DNA from: Gimesia aquarii
GTDB taxonomy: Bacteria; Planctomycetota; Planctomycetia; Planctomycetales; Planctomycetaceae
Reading direction: 5' to 3'
Length of the DNA stretch: 64,000 bases
Assembly (NCBI RefSeq): GCF_007748195.1
Contig: NZ_CP037920.1
Coordinates: 6,751,959-6,815,958, forward strand
The position numbers and the translations under genes are program-made. The notes below the pieces were generated by a model. That model made no database searches. It was given only the letters and a program-made list of their open reading frames with translations, and was not told the DNA's origin. This document shows, in pieces, positions 8,164 to 17,599 of this stretch; within the stretch, counting starts at the first letter, position 1; each line of letters opens with the position of its first letter.

Positions 8164-10557
8164 TTAATTTGCCGAAGGTGGACTGACTCGTCGCACACGA
8201 CTCAGAGCATTCTTTGCAGCCACTCTGACTTCGGAGTTTGAATCAAAACGTGCTTTTAGTAATTCAGGAATCGACTTGTGTGCATACGGGCCGATTTCGC
8301 CCAGTGCATAAGCGGCTCCCGCTCGAACCTGGCTGGCTTTGTCTTGCAAGGCAATAGAGAGAGCAGCAACGACTCGATCATCCTGAGATTTCAGATCTGC
8401 CAGACTGTAGGTCGCTAGCCAGCGGATGTTGACATCTTTGGATACAACACAATCGGCCAGAGTTTTATTTGCCTGAGATTGCCACTCTGGATTACGAGCC
8501 AGTAACTCGGCAGTATGTAAGCGGACGTACTCATTCGTATCTGACAACGAACGAACCAGAATGGGTGTTAACTCCTGAGATTGCGTACCCATCTGAGACA
8601 ACACGGCTGCGGCAAAGGAACGATCACTCTCAACAAATGAGTTCATGGCGTCAATCAAAGTGGGAATCGAATCATCGGTGTTTCCTTCAATTTTCCACAA
8701 TGAAAACGCACACTGAATACGAACTCCCATATTTTCATGTAGCGTTAACGATCGGAGAGCGGGTGTCGCTGCTGTTGCCTCGGATTCCATCGCCCCCAGG
8801 CGTTGAACAGCCTGTTTCAACGTTGGTACATCATGTGCATCAAGTTGCTTGACTAACTTCAATACTTCTCCGGTCGCAGCAGGGCACATATCGGCTGCCG
8901 TCATCGGCTGAGCTGTTTCTGGCTTGGGTCGGCTTACAATCGCGTTTTGCACAAAAGTTTTTTTGCTCTTTAGGACAGGTTGGACCTCAACTTGACGTGA
9001 GACAGTACTCACCTGAGTTTTTTCTGGAGCTTTCATTCCAGGTTCAACAGGCTTCCATTTTCCAAGCTTAATCGTGCGTCCTTCAAAGGGAGATTGAACC
9101 GTCACCTGACGGGTCTGATTCACAAAAGGATTCTCCACTTCTCTTTGTGGTACAGACGCAACCTGGGGTTCAGTCTGCTCAACCAGTTGGAATTCAGGTT
9201 TGTCTTCTATGATCAACTCCTCTTCAGGAGGCGTGAAGTCTGCAATCAGCTCATACTGCAATTCACGCATTAATTCATAGGCAGAGCGTTTCTGTTTTAT
9301 ATTTTTCTGAACTGGTTTCGTGTCAACGCGAGCCACCTGTACGTCTCTGGTCACTTGCGCTGTCTGTTTTTCTGCTTTAATAGATCGTTCTACTTTTTGC
9401 ACGTCTTCATCAGTCAGTTTTCTGAACGTAATTTCTTCTTTTACCTCAGGACGCGATTTTGTTCGAGCCAGAAGCTGATCCAGCTCATCAATCTGTTGTT
9501 TGGCTTTTGATTGAGTCTCTTGTTTCTTCTCGGCAACTTCCATTTTTGGTTTTTCAAAAGCAGATTCCGCTAACTTGGGATCTGCCAGAAACGGATTCTC
9601 TACTTTCTGTTTCGCTCCCGGATTTACAATACGTTCTCGAATGACGCGGAATGGAGAGTCTTTCGTTTCAGCAACTTCGATTTCTGGTGTCTTCTTTATA
9701 CTTTTCCTGATTGTTTTCTTAGACGTTTTTTCGACTGGTTTGCGAAAGAGGTCTTTTTCTGCGACAGATGCAGTCAACTCACGTTTCTTCTGCTGAGAAT
9801 GGTTGACCATTTGCATTTTTGATTGCGCGGATTTCAGACTGGGATCGCTCGAAAGGTGGGCAACATTCTGTTCGACGCGCTTCAATAATTCCTGATTCAG
9901 CTCGTATGCTTTGGAACCCTTTTTCAAATCTCCCCTGCCACTGGCTTCTCTTTTGCTGATCGCCAGCGATTTCTGGTAATGGCTTAAGGCCAATTGTTTC
10001 TCTCCACGTTGGGAGTGCAGGTGTGCAACAATTTCATGTGCCTCTGCAGGGGAACTGATTTTGCGGAGTTCGGTGTAACTCTCTTTCATTTTCCCCTGGA
10101 TACCATACACGGTTGCCAGTCGAGTAATCGCGCGCTCACTTTGTGAATCAAGCTTTACTGATTTTTTCAGAATCCCTTCTGCCTGCTTGTACTGTTTCAT
10201 CTTATACAGCGCGTAACCATAGTCACTCAGAAGCTCTGGGTTTTCAGGTGTAAGTTCATGTCCTTGCTTAAAGTACTCCAGTGCTTTCTCGCGTTCACCT
10301 AATCGATAACTGACGATGGCCAGTCGATGACAGGCACGCGCGTGCTTGGGATCTGCCTTATGAATCGATTCGTAGGCTTTTTTGGCCTTTTCAAATTCTT
10401 TTTTGTTTTCTAAATCCTGAGCAACGACCATTTTGCTATCCAGAACTTTTTCCTTCGCAGATGAAGGAAGCATGGCTGTGGGCATATGAGAACAACCTGC
10501 GAACGGAACAGCGACAGACGCTGAAAGAACTGCGGCCCAAATACTGCAGCGCTTCAT
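8164..10557 (-). CDS. TPR and HEAT-repeat lipoprotein
   Basis: A 797-residue protein with a lipoprotein signal (hydrophobic residues about 6-20, lipobox PFAGC with C22). Residues about 40-200 form tetratricopeptide repeats (for example AYESIHKADPKHARACHRLA, YFKQGHELTPENPELLSDYG). Residues about 205-570 are low-complexity, rich in K, E, Q and V, with repeated 'VENPF' segments (NPFLADPK, ENPFVNQT). Residues about 580-790 are HEAT/PBS-lyase-type helical repeats (VRIQCAFSLWKI, VRLHTAELLA, VRAGAAYALGEIG, VRVAAKNALSRV). Both repeat types bind proteins, so it probably serves as a periplasmic scaffold anchored in a membrane. Partner unknown. The long disordered linker may let the two ends work far apart. 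Confidence 0.8.
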   Translation of the reverse strand: MKRCSIWAAVLSASVAVPFAGCSHMPTAMLPSSAKEKVLDSKMVVAQDLENKKEFEKAKKAYESIHKADPKHARACHRLAIVSYRLGEREKALEYFKQGHELTPENPELLSDYGYALYKMKQYKQAEGILKKSVKLDSQSERAITRLATVYGIQGKMKESYTELRKISSPAEAHEIVAHLHSQRGEKQLALSHYQKSLAISKREASGRGDLKKGSKAYELNQELLKRVEQNVAHLSSDPSLKSAQSKMQMVNHSQQKKRELTASVAEKDLFRKPVEKTSKKTIRKSIKKTPEIEVAETKDSPFRVIRERIVNPGAKQKVENPFLADPKLAESAFEKPKMEVAEKKQETQSKAKQQIDELDQLLARTKSRPEVKEEITFRKLTDEDVQKVERSIKAEKQTAQVTRDVQVARVDTKPVQKNIKQKRSAYELMRELQYELIADFTPPEEELIIEDKPEFQLVEQTEPQVASVPQREVENPFVNQTRQVTVQSPFEGRTIKLGKWKPVEPGMKAPEKTQVSTVSRQVEVQPVLKSKKTFVQNAIVSRPKPETAQPMTAADMCPAATGEVLKLVKQLDAHDVPTLKQAVQRLGAMESEATAATPALRSLTLHENMGVRIQCAFSLWKIEGNTDDSIPTLIDAMNSFVESDRSFAAAVLSQMGTQSQELTPILVRSLSDTNEYVRLHTAELLARNPEWQSQANKTLADCVVSKDVNIRWLATYSLADLKSQDDRVVAALSIALQDKASQVRAGAAYALGEIGPYAHKSIPELLKARFDSNSEVRVAAKNALSRVRRVSPPSAN

Positions 10558-10968
10558 TATGAAATCCTCTAAAAAGATGGAGTCGAGAGGGATTAGTCTT
10601 TATAGCCGTTATGTAGAATTGATCTCGTGAGTACTTCGAAGCATCAATTCCACCCTGATTCCGGCGAGAACACTCTACCGGAGGTCATTCCATTTACATG
10701 GGTCATGCCAAATAGAATGTATTAAACGAACACTTGTGGCTTAGTGAATAATTCGGTTATTCATGTTGTGCTGATGCAAAGGGAAAGACAGAATATCACT
10801 TTCGCAACGAAGATCGTGCCGGAAGAGCGGGTTGCAACACGTGGAAAAACGAAGCAAACGTTTCCAGACAGATAAAGTTTGACGATTATTCGGAATATAC
10901 TGCCCTAAACGGTAGCAGGTACCTCAAACTCATTCATGATGCTGCCATAATGCTCGGAGTACAACGGG
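10558..10968. other. Intergenic region upstream of the lipoprotein gene
   Basis: A 411-base gap upstream of the TPR/HEAT lipoprotein and downstream of the CinA-C gene. The only structure I see is a short hairpin, TGAATAA (10745-10751) and TTATTCA (10757-10763), closed by a TTCGG loop. No gene is evident. Confidence 0.35.
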
Positions 10969-11529
10969 TTAGCGTTCTAAAGCAGCTGAAATCAGCTTCA
11001 GCATTTGACGGGCGGCAGCAAGCTGTCTCTGTTGCCTCAGTGAGAGTTCCGGTGTCGAATCGGCTTCGAATCGAAACTCTGAAAGTAAAGAATCTGTTTG
11101 GAAGGATTCGACTCTCTTTATTTCTGGTGGGTTACTGAGATCCATTGAACTTCGATGAGCTACGCCAATACAAATCAGTCCATCTTGATCTTGGGGGGCA
11201 TTTGGCCCCAGGTGACCTGTAATTGATGCAGCCCATGTTGCTTCGGGAGTTTGCTTTAAGACTCCAAGTGCCAACTCTCTGGCTGTTTCACGACTCACAT
11301 CCGTATATTTTTCCAGAGTCTCCGGCTGCACGCCCAACCATTTCATTTTGGTATCCCAGCGGTAAACGACGGCGGAACCACAAAAATAATCAGAAATTCC
11401 CGGCAGGCTGGTCATTAAAGTCGCCACCAGACCACCGGTGCAGCTTTCAGCCAGCACCAGCTTTTCATCATGCGTTCTCAAAGTCGCCTGAACTTCTTTC
11501 GCAGCTTGCAGCAAAAAATCGGGTAACAT
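10969..11529 (-). CDS. pncC: CinA C-terminal-domain protein (nicotinamide-nucleotide amidohydrolase)
   Basis: A 186-residue stand-alone CinA-C/PncC domain. Visible hallmarks are LAESCTGGLVATLMTSLPG, the YFCGSAVVYRWDTKMKWLGV segment, SRETARELALG and the SITGHLGP loop. The family hydrolyses nicotinamide mononucleotide to nicotinate mononucleotide and ammonia, returning it to NAD synthesis, so it fits loosely with nadE in the same region. The usual N-terminal MoaB-like domain of full CinA is absent, as in E. coli PncC. After about residue 130 the sequence carries a polar insert (SFQTDSLLSEFRFEADST) not typical of the family. Activity is inferred from homology. Confidence 0.85.
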   Translation of the reverse strand: MLPDFLLQAAKEVQATLRTHDEKLVLAESCTGGLVATLMTSLPGISDYFCGSAVVYRWDTKMKWLGVQPETLEKYTDVSRETARELALGVLKQTPEATWAASITGHLGPNAPQDQDGLICIGVAHRSSMDLSNPPEIKRVESFQTDSLLSEFRFEADSTPELSLRQQRQLAAARQMLKLISAALER

Positions 11530-11657
11530 AGGGGATCTCCAAAAAACAACCTGCGGTTCTCTCTTGATAATTTACACGCCACGCTCTCTATTCTACAGTG
11601 TGTGCGTCGTAATAATTATTTTCTCTTCTAATCTAAGAAATATCGTTTTTTCAAATC

Positions 11658-12287
11658 ATGTCGCGTTCCAAGCCTACAACAGACCTCAAACCCTACTTTC
11701 AAACCCTCGAGGATCTGGAAGGCCCTTTCAACTGGAGCGACTTTTTCGGGAATGACAACCCCGTTGTATTAGATGTAGGAACAGGTCGCGGTTTATTCCT
11801 GTTTAATTCCAGCGGAGCAAATCCGGACAAAAATTATCTCGGTCTGGAAATCGACTATCGTGAAGGGCGGCGGGCAGCGACACGACTCTTCAAAGCGGAC
11901 CGGCCCAATGCCCGTGTTTTGGGCGGGGATGCGCGAATGGCCTTTGACAACTTTATCCCGAAATCATCCATTTCCGAAGTGCATGTCTACTTTCCTGATC
12001 CCTGGTGGAAAAAACGACATCATAAACGTCGAATTTTCACGGATGTGTTTGTCAGACAGGTCACAACGGTGCTCAAGCAGGGAGGTGAACTTCACTTCTG
12101 GACTGACGTCGAAGAGTATTTCGAACGGGTTAAAAATTTGATGGATCACGCCAGTCAATTTGCACATCGGGACGCTCCCGAAGAAAAGCTACCCGAGCAT
12201 GAAATGGATTATCAAACCAGCTTCGAACGAAAAAAGCGAAACGAGGGCTGGAAAATTCACCGCGGACTCTGGGAACTGCAATCATAA
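11658..12287 (+). CDS. trmB: tRNA (guanine-N7-)-methyltransferase
   Basis: A 209-residue SAM-dependent enzyme that methylates G46 in the variable loop of tRNAs. The SAM-binding motif is VLDVGTGRGLFLFN, followed by YLGLEIDYREGRRAA. The family signature VHVYFPDPWWKKRHHKRRIF is complete, and FWTDVEEY follows. The ATG at 11658 is supported by alignment with the family's short N-terminus; no strong Shine-Dalgarno is visible. It is divergent from the CinA-C gene and convergent with the gene at 12337. Confidence 0.94.
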   Translation: MSRSKPTTDLKPYFQTLEDLEGPFNWSDFFGNDNPVVLDVGTGRGLFLFNSSGANPDKNYLGLEIDYREGRRAATRLFKADRPNARVLGGDARMAFDNFIPKSSISEVHVYFPDPWWKKRHHKRRIFTDVFVRQVTTVLKQGGELHFWTDVEEYFERVKNLMDHASQFAHRDAPEEKLPEHEMDYQTSFERKKRNEGWKIHRGLWELQS

Positions 12288-12296
12288 AGTGCCCAC

Positions 12297-12336
12297 ATAC
12301 ATAGTCTTTTTATGGTCATGCGACTGCACTATGTAT
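12297..12336. terminator. Hairpin between convergent genes
   Basis: A 9-base perfect inverted repeat, ATACATAGT (12297-12305) and ACTATGTAT (12328-12336), separated by 22 bases. It fills the 49-base space between trmB and the convergent gene, so a bidirectional ending function is plausible, though the T-runs are short. Confidence 0.35.
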
Positions 12337-13023
12337 TTACAAATGCTCTAACACAGCCTGTTGTAGATCAATGGGCTGATTGAACTTAACTCGCCGACCG
12401 ATGTGATACCACCAGATGCCTCGAATCGGATAGAGCGGAACCGACCGAACATGCTCATGCTGCTGACGTATCTGATTCAGATAAGTTTCCTCAAAGTCGG
12501 GTACTTGCTCTGGTAACTCCAAATGCTTGACTTTGATTAAATCCACCAGCGTTAACTGGTGTTTTTCAACTAAGAGATCTAAAGCCTCGATCCCAAATGA
12601 CTGGACGAATTGCTTGGGAGGCGAAGGGAACACAAGTGATTCTCGATCATTTGCCGTAATCAGAGAATAGTCATCTGAGAAAACCGTCGTGAAACTGTGA
12701 AACCGTCCATAAGGTGAAAGTGTGACCTGAAAAAAAGTGGCACTTTCAAGGTGTTCCCAAACCAGGATAAAATTCTGCTGTAAACGATAAATGCCGACTT
12801 GATTGAATTGATTTGATTCAGCCCAGTCAGATTCAAGACGACATTTATTTTCATAGTATTCATCCCAATCCGCTTCAGGTAACAAAATTAACCGGGGTGA
12901 TCGCATATGCTGAATGGCATAGTAAATCAGAATCGGAATCAGGACAAACAGATAACAAACGCCCATTCCCACCACGATCAGAACACAATTAATGAGATTG
13001 ACGTTAGCCAGCATAATCCGCAT
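12337..13023 (-). CDS. Membrane-anchored protein of unknown function
   Basis: A 228-residue protein with a long N-terminal membrane segment (residues about 8-34, INCVLIVVGMGVCYLFVLIP onward). A soluble domain follows that alternates beta strands and helices (FILVWEHLESATFFQVTLSP, FHSFTTVFSDDYSLITANDR). No conserved catalytic motif is recognisable. It lies 54 bases downstream of the TAXI receptor gene on the same strand, and could be co-transcribed with it, but there is no functional evidence for a link. Confidence 0.6.
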   Translation of the reverse strand: MRIMLANVNLINCVLIVVGMGVCYLFVLIPILIYYAIQHMRSPRLILLPEADWDEYYENKCRLESDWAESNQFNQVGIYRLQQNFILVWEHLESATFFQVTLSPYGRFHSFTTVFSDDYSLITANDRESLVFPSPPKQFVQSFGIEALDLLVEKHQLTLVDLIKVKHLELPEQVPDFEETYLNQIRQQHEHVRSVPLYPIRGIWWYHIGRRVKFNQPIDLQQAVLEHL

Positions 13024-13077
13024 CCGGATGAAATTACGTTTTGAAAGCGAGCCGCTTTTTCTGGTAAAAAGAACACT

Positions 13078-14472
13078 TCAGGATTTATCGATTGTCTCAC
13101 CCAGACGATCGATTTTCCAGCCTAACAGCTTGGCGTTAATTTTGTCACTCAAGGCATGGCACATTTCCAGAAAAACATCGGTGGCGCGATCTTCATTCAA
13201 TTCATGTGCTGAAAACTGTTTCAGTGTTTCCTGACGTAAACAAGTCACATCATCAAGTAACTGATGTAACACAACTCCGTCATCGCGATTATTTCCGTCC
13301 AGTTGCATCTGCTTGTTTTCGATTTCCACCAATTGTCGAATATAACGGTCCAGTTTATGTTCCTTCGCTTTTGAGCGCCGATTCTGAACCCATCGAAACA
13401 ACAGATACGCGGCAATCAGGATCGACACGATGAACGATCGCATCCCCTCAGTTGCTTCAACAAACTCGGAATTCAGAAAGGGTTTCAATTCAGGATTATA
13501 TGCATGATCCGCACCAAGATGAACCGGGAATCCCTGATTGTCGCGGGCAAATGTATTGCCTTGTGCAAATAGCTCGTTCAAACGCATCTGTCGTGAAAAA
13601 TTTTGATGCAGAATGATCAAGGTCACTTCAGCAATGAGATCGGCGGACACGGACTCCCTTGTGAGCAGATGCGCACCGCAAGCCACTGTCTGCAAATTTT
13701 GGGGAGGAACTGTCGGCTCTGCCCGGCGATACATGCCTGCCGGAATTTCATATTCATAAAAATGAGATTCCTTGCGCGTCAGTGCGCCGATATAGGGAAT
13801 TTCCAGAATGCGATAGTGACCGGTTTCCAGCAAATCATGGAGCACTGGAGCTTGAACTCCCACTGTCACGATTGCTGCGTCTAACGTATTGCCTCCGAAC
13901 TGTTTTTCGATCTCTTCATAGGAAAGATACGCGGGTTCAATTTCGTCCAAAGTCAATTGAAAGTGCTGCAAGAGCGGCACACTGGCGGCCAGGTCTCCAG
14001 AGCTTTGTTCGCCAATCGCAATACGGCGGCCTTTCAGGTCATTCACACTCTTAATATCAGAATCAGCGGGCACAATAATATGCACTACTTGTGAATACAG
14101 GTTGGCAATGAAACAGATATGGGGTGTTGTGTGTAGCATCGGTTTCGGCTTAGCCGCCTCGACCGGTTTCAATGTCGCCAGCGCAAACTCCGTACCTGGT
14201 TGATAAAAACCCAGATCCGCTTTTCCGCTTCTTAATAATTCCAGATTTTCCAAAGATCCTTTCGTCTCTAGAATCTCCACATCAATCGGTAAACGTTGCT
14301 CTAACATCGATTTGAGTTGCACGGCCATTCCGTGATAGCGACCTTCTGGATGACCTGCGGCAATCGTGATCTGTCTGGGCAACGCCGTCATCCACTGATA
14401 GGTGAAATGCAGGATGACAGGCAATGAAACCAGCAAGCTGACAACCAGAATTTTGAACAGAGTACGCTTCAT
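13078..14472 (-). CDS. TAXI-family TRAP transporter solute-binding protein
   Basis: From the ATG at 14472 the protein has 464 residues. The start gives a short basic end followed by a signal/anchor helix (LFKILVVSLLVSLPVILHF). Earlier ATGs at 14484 and 14535 add a peptide unlike the family. ITIAAGHPEGRYHGMAVQLKSML is the typical TAXI opening, and YSQVVHIIVPADSDIKSVNDLKG with RIAIGEQSSGD follows. A second membrane helix lies near residue 335, then a coiled, charged cytoplasmic tail. Such receptors normally feed a TRAP permease with fused small and large subunits, but none is next to it. The C-terminal helix and tail suggest a membrane-tethered sensor rather than a free binding protein. Confidence 0.75.
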   Translation of the reverse strand: MKRTLFKILVVSLLVSLPVILHFTYQWMTALPRQITIAAGHPEGRYHGMAVQLKSMLEQRLPIDVEILETKGSLENLELLRSGKADLGFYQPGTEFALATLKPVEAAKPKPMLHTTPHICFIANLYSQVVHIIVPADSDIKSVNDLKGRRIAIGEQSSGDLAASVPLLQHFQLTLDEIEPAYLSYEEIEKQFGGNTLDAAIVTVGVQAPVLHDLLETGHYRILEIPYIGALTRKESHFYEYEIPAGMYRRAEPTVPPQNLQTVACGAHLLTRESVSADLIAEVTLIILHQNFSRQMRLNELFAQGNTFARDNQGFPVHLGADHAYNPELKPFLNSEFVEATEGMRSFIVSILIAAYLLFRWVQNRRSKAKEHKLDRYIRQLVEIENKQMQLDGNNRDDGVVLHQLLDDVTCLRQETLKQFSAHELNEDRATDVFLEMCHALSDKINAKLLGWKIDRLGETIDKS

Positions 14473-14782
14473 ATCCACCTTCATTGATAAATTCTCAAAA
14501 ATAATAATCTCCGATGATTCCAGCAGAATGTGCACAGAATATCATAGTCTATTTCGCTGAATTTATCTTCTTTTCAGCCAGAATTCGACTGTTTCCATAT
14601 GAATAACGAGTCTGAACTCCAGGGGTATCAAACTGTTTTTAGATTTCCCCACTTTGCACAGCTGTTACCCTTGGCGCGATTTTTTGGCGAACTATGCTAA
14701 GGGGCGATACCTCTGTATCATAGGAAGCCATTGTAAGCTTTCAGTCACTAATTTCCCCTGTTTTGAAAAGCGAGTGAGTTCC

Positions 14783-16408
14783 ATGTACCGAGTCCTGATC
14801 ACGGACAATCTTTCGCCAGCCGGCCTTAAAGTTCTCGAAGATAACCCGGAAATCGAAGTCGATGTTCGGTCCGGTCTTTCGCCGGAAGAAGTACGGGAAG
14901 CACTCAAGTCAGCAGATGGGATCATCATTCGCAGCGCGACCAAACTCACGGACGAAGTCCTGAAAGGGCAACCCAGATTAAAGGCAATTGTCCGGGCAGG
15001 TGTCGGCGTTGATAATATCGATCGTGTGGCCGCCACGCGCGAAGGTATTGTCGTGATGAATACGCCCGCTGGAAATACCACTAGTACGGCTGAGCAAACC
15101 ATTGCCCTCATGATGGGACTGGCTCGTAATATCGGACCTGCTTACTCAACAATGAAAGAAGGCAAGTGGGAGCGTAAAAAATTAACCGGAACCCAGGTCG
15201 CCGGGAAAACACTGGCCGTCGTGGGACTGGGACGTATCGGTCTTTCCGTCGCGCAACGGGCACAAGGCCTGGAAATGAAAGTCATCGGTTATGATCCCTT
15301 CCTTTCTGCAGAGAAGGCAGCCGAATATGGTATCGAACTCTATAAGGAAGTGGATGAAATCGTTAAACACTGCGACTTCCTCAGCGTGCACACTCCTCTG
15401 ACAGATGAAACGCGTGACCTGATTAACGCCGAGCGTATCGCCACGATGCGTCCCGGAGTCAGAATTATCAACTGTGCCCGGGGTGGTATTATCAACGAAG
15501 ACGATCTGGCAGATGCACTTGAATCGGGTAAAGTCGCGGGAGCCGCTTGTGACGTGTTTACTCAGGAACCACCAGAAAACCGACGATTGATCGATGCGCC
15601 TAATATGTTATCGACTCCCCACCTTGGTGCTTCCACAGATGAAGCACAGGAAATGGTCGCTTTGGAAGCCGCAGAGATTATTACCGATTATCTCACCCGC
15701 AACGAAATTCGCCACGCCATCAATATGATTCCCGTTTCGGGAGCAGAAATGGCAGACCTGAAACCACATGTTGAGTTGGGGCATCGTCTGGGTTTGTTCC
15801 TGTCTCACCAGACAGAAGGCAGTCTCAAAAACGTCCAAATTCAGTATCGAGGTGAAGTGGCAGAGAAACAAACGAAACTGATCACATCCAGTTTTGCGGC
15901 GGGGTTACTCTCCAATGCTTTTGAGGCAGATATCAATATCGTAAACGCCACGGTATTCGCAAAAGAGCGTGGAATTGGGATTTCTGAATCGAAATCCAGC
16001 GAAGCCGGCACACTTTCTACGATGATCTCAGCGACGATCGAAACAGACGAAGGCCAGTACTCGGCAGCCGGTACTATTTTCGGGCAGGACTTCTTACGAC
16101 TTACCAAGTTGGATGAGTTTTATCTCGATGGTTACCTCGATGGCAATCTGTTGATCTACCGCCATCATGACGTTCCCGGACTCATCGGTTATATCGGCAC
16201 GGTTTTGGGCAATCACAAAGTCAACATTGCTCACATGGCTCTAGGTCGACTTCAAAACCAACCTGGTGGTGAAGCGATTGCTGTTCTGAATGTCGATGGA
16301 GAAGTTCCGGAAGCAGCTTTGGCAGAAGTCTCCGGCCACAAAGACGTTTCCTGTGTGAAACTAGTAAAAATGCCGCCCGCGACTGCCCCGCTTCCCTGGT
16401 TACAATAG
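14783..16408 (+). CDS. serA: D-3-phosphoglycerate dehydrogenase
   Basis: A 541-residue enzyme catalysing the first step of serine synthesis, oxidation of 3-phosphoglycerate by NAD+. The start at 14783 (MYRVLITDNL) follows GAGTGAG; an in-frame upstream extension to 14654 is not family-like. The N-terminal part has the substrate domain and the Rossmann motif VVGLGRIGLSVAQRA. The catalytic region includes NCARGGIINEDDL and HLGASTDEAQ. After about residue 320 comes the intervening (ASB) domain, then a C-terminal ACT domain (DVPGLIGYIGTVLGNHKVNIAHMALGR). This is the long SerA type, in which the ACT domain is expected to bind serine and give feedback inhibition. Confidence 0.95.
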   Translation: MYRVLITDNLSPAGLKVLEDNPEIEVDVRSGLSPEEVREALKSADGIIIRSATKLTDEVLKGQPRLKAIVRAGVGVDNIDRVAATREGIVVMNTPAGNTTSTAEQTIALMMGLARNIGPAYSTMKEGKWERKKLTGTQVAGKTLAVVGLGRIGLSVAQRAQGLEMKVIGYDPFLSAEKAAEYGIELYKEVDEIVKHCDFLSVHTPLTDETRDLINAERIATMRPGVRIINCARGGIINEDDLADALESGKVAGAACDVFTQEPPENRRLIDAPNMLSTPHLGASTDEAQEMVALEAAEIITDYLTRNEIRHAINMIPVSGAEMADLKPHVELGHRLGLFLSHQTEGSLKNVQIQYRGEVAEKQTKLITSSFAAGLLSNAFEADINIVNATVFAKERGIGISESKSSEAGTLSTMISATIETDEGQYSAAGTIFGQDFLRLTKLDEFYLDGYLDGNLLIYRHHDVPGLIGYIGTVLGNHKVNIAHMALGRLQNQPGGEAIAVLNVDGEVPEAALAEVSGHKDVSCVKLVKMPPATAPLPWLQ

Positions 16409-16582
16409 TCTCTTTGCTTAACAGTCGCTTCATTAAATCTTCTTTGATGAAGCGATTGAAGCAGTTTTCAGCACACTTTAGGGCCCGTACCTGCAAAACA
16501 GTTGATCAGCCCCCCCTTTCAAAGGTAAAATAAAGACGGTGAGGGTGCGCGCCTCATTAAAGACGGAATCTGAAAAAATGAA

Positions 16583-16610
16583 TTGACAGGTGCACCAGTT
16601 ACGGTATCAT
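16583..16610 (+). promoter_or_regulatory. Sigma70-type promoter upstream of the HNH gene
   Basis: TTGACA at 16583-16588, a 16-base spacer and TATCAT at 16605-16610. The -35 box matches the consensus fully and the -10 box has one mismatch. It lies about 100 bases before the start at 16711, in an otherwise empty 302-base gap after serA. Confidence 0.6.
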
Positions 16611-16710
16611 GCCCGGCAATTCCAATGTTTGTTTTTTGGGGTCGTTTTGACTTAAACTGCACCTTGATATTGCCATAACCTTGCTAAGTGATCTGGAGGG
16701 TGGGCGGCGT

Positions 16711-17361
16711 ATGATATCTGCAACTACCGGGAAGACACAGTCTAGCGCCATGCAGGCGAGTGTTCTGGCGCTGAATAAGACTTATTCGCCGGTTCACGTG
16801 ATCTCAGCCAAACGCGCTTTTTGTCTGCTCAGTAAAGACATTGCGGAAGTCATCAGTGTTGAAGATGGCAGCTTTATGAACTATGACTTCAGTTCCTGGA
16901 TTGAAATCAGTGAGCTGAGGTCCGAATTCAATGAACGAACGGAATTGGAAGACTGGATCTTTTCTGTGAATTTTGAAATCCAGGTTCCCCGTGTTGTTCG
17001 CCTGTTGCACTATAATCGCATCCCCAACAATACGATTAAATTCAACCGCCGCAATATCTTTATTCGAGACAGTTATCGTTGCCAATACTGCCACAAAAAA
17101 TTCGGCGTCAAGCAACTTAGTCTGGATCACGTCGTCCCCCGCTCTCACGGCGGAGGCATGAGTTGGGAAAATATTGTCAGTGCCTGTCGTCGCTGTAATA
17201 CGAAAAAAGGAGGCCGCACGCCTTCGCAGGCTGGAATGAAGCTGCTGCAAAAACCGGCAAAGCCCAGTCGTAACCCCGTGTTGCTGCAACAGGTCAAGCA
17301 TGAGAAATACGCATGCTGGCGCAACTTTGTGAGCACGAAGGAATTACTCGCCTGTGAATAA
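16711..17361 (+). CDS. HNH endonuclease family protein
   Basis: A 216-residue protein. The C-terminal half is a zinc-supported HNH module: C124-QY-C127, LDH at 138-140, N154, and C159-RR-C162. It is set in the usual frame RDSYRCQYC...LDHVVPRSHGGGMSWENIVSACRRCN. The N-terminal half (ASVLALNKTYSPVHVISAKRA) is the conserved partner region of the chromosomal HNH subfamily that is widespread in bacteria. Members are assumed to be nucleases, but their physiological role is largely undetermined. It is not flanked by phage or restriction genes and sits between serA and hom. An in-frame TTG at 16681 would add ten residues, but the ATG at 16711 matches relatives better. Confidence 0.85.
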   Translation: MISATTGKTQSSAMQASVLALNKTYSPVHVISAKRAFCLLSKDIAEVISVEDGSFMNYDFSSWIEISELRSEFNERTELEDWIFSVNFEIQVPRVVRLLHYNRIPNNTIKFNRRNIFIRDSYRCQYCHKKFGVKQLSLDHVVPRSHGGGMSWENIVSACRRCNTKKGGRTPSQAGMKLLQKPAKPSRNPVLLQQVKHEKYACWRNFVSTKELLACE

Positions 17362-17599
17362 CAGCGAGTGGTGAAACTGCGCTTCTTTCATTTCATGGTC
17401 TCTCACAGACTCTGCAATCAGCATTTGCTGTTTTCTTCGGAATTGACCGGCAAAATCGACACATCCAACGCGATTCTCATCCTGAAACCAACTGATTTTG
17501 ACGGCATTGGTTCCACTTGCCTGGGGAACTGTCTATAGTACGATGCGGAAATCAAGTCCCCCTCGCTACCGTTCATCGTATAAAATTCAGGAATCTGGA

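Noticed and set aside
14654..14782. Longer N-terminus for serA
   Set aside because: The 43 added residues are not family-like and a good start follows GAGTGAG at 14783.
17498..17599. Longer N-terminus for homoserine dehydrogenase
   Set aside because: The added residues do not resemble the family; the Rossmann motif begins soon after 17600.
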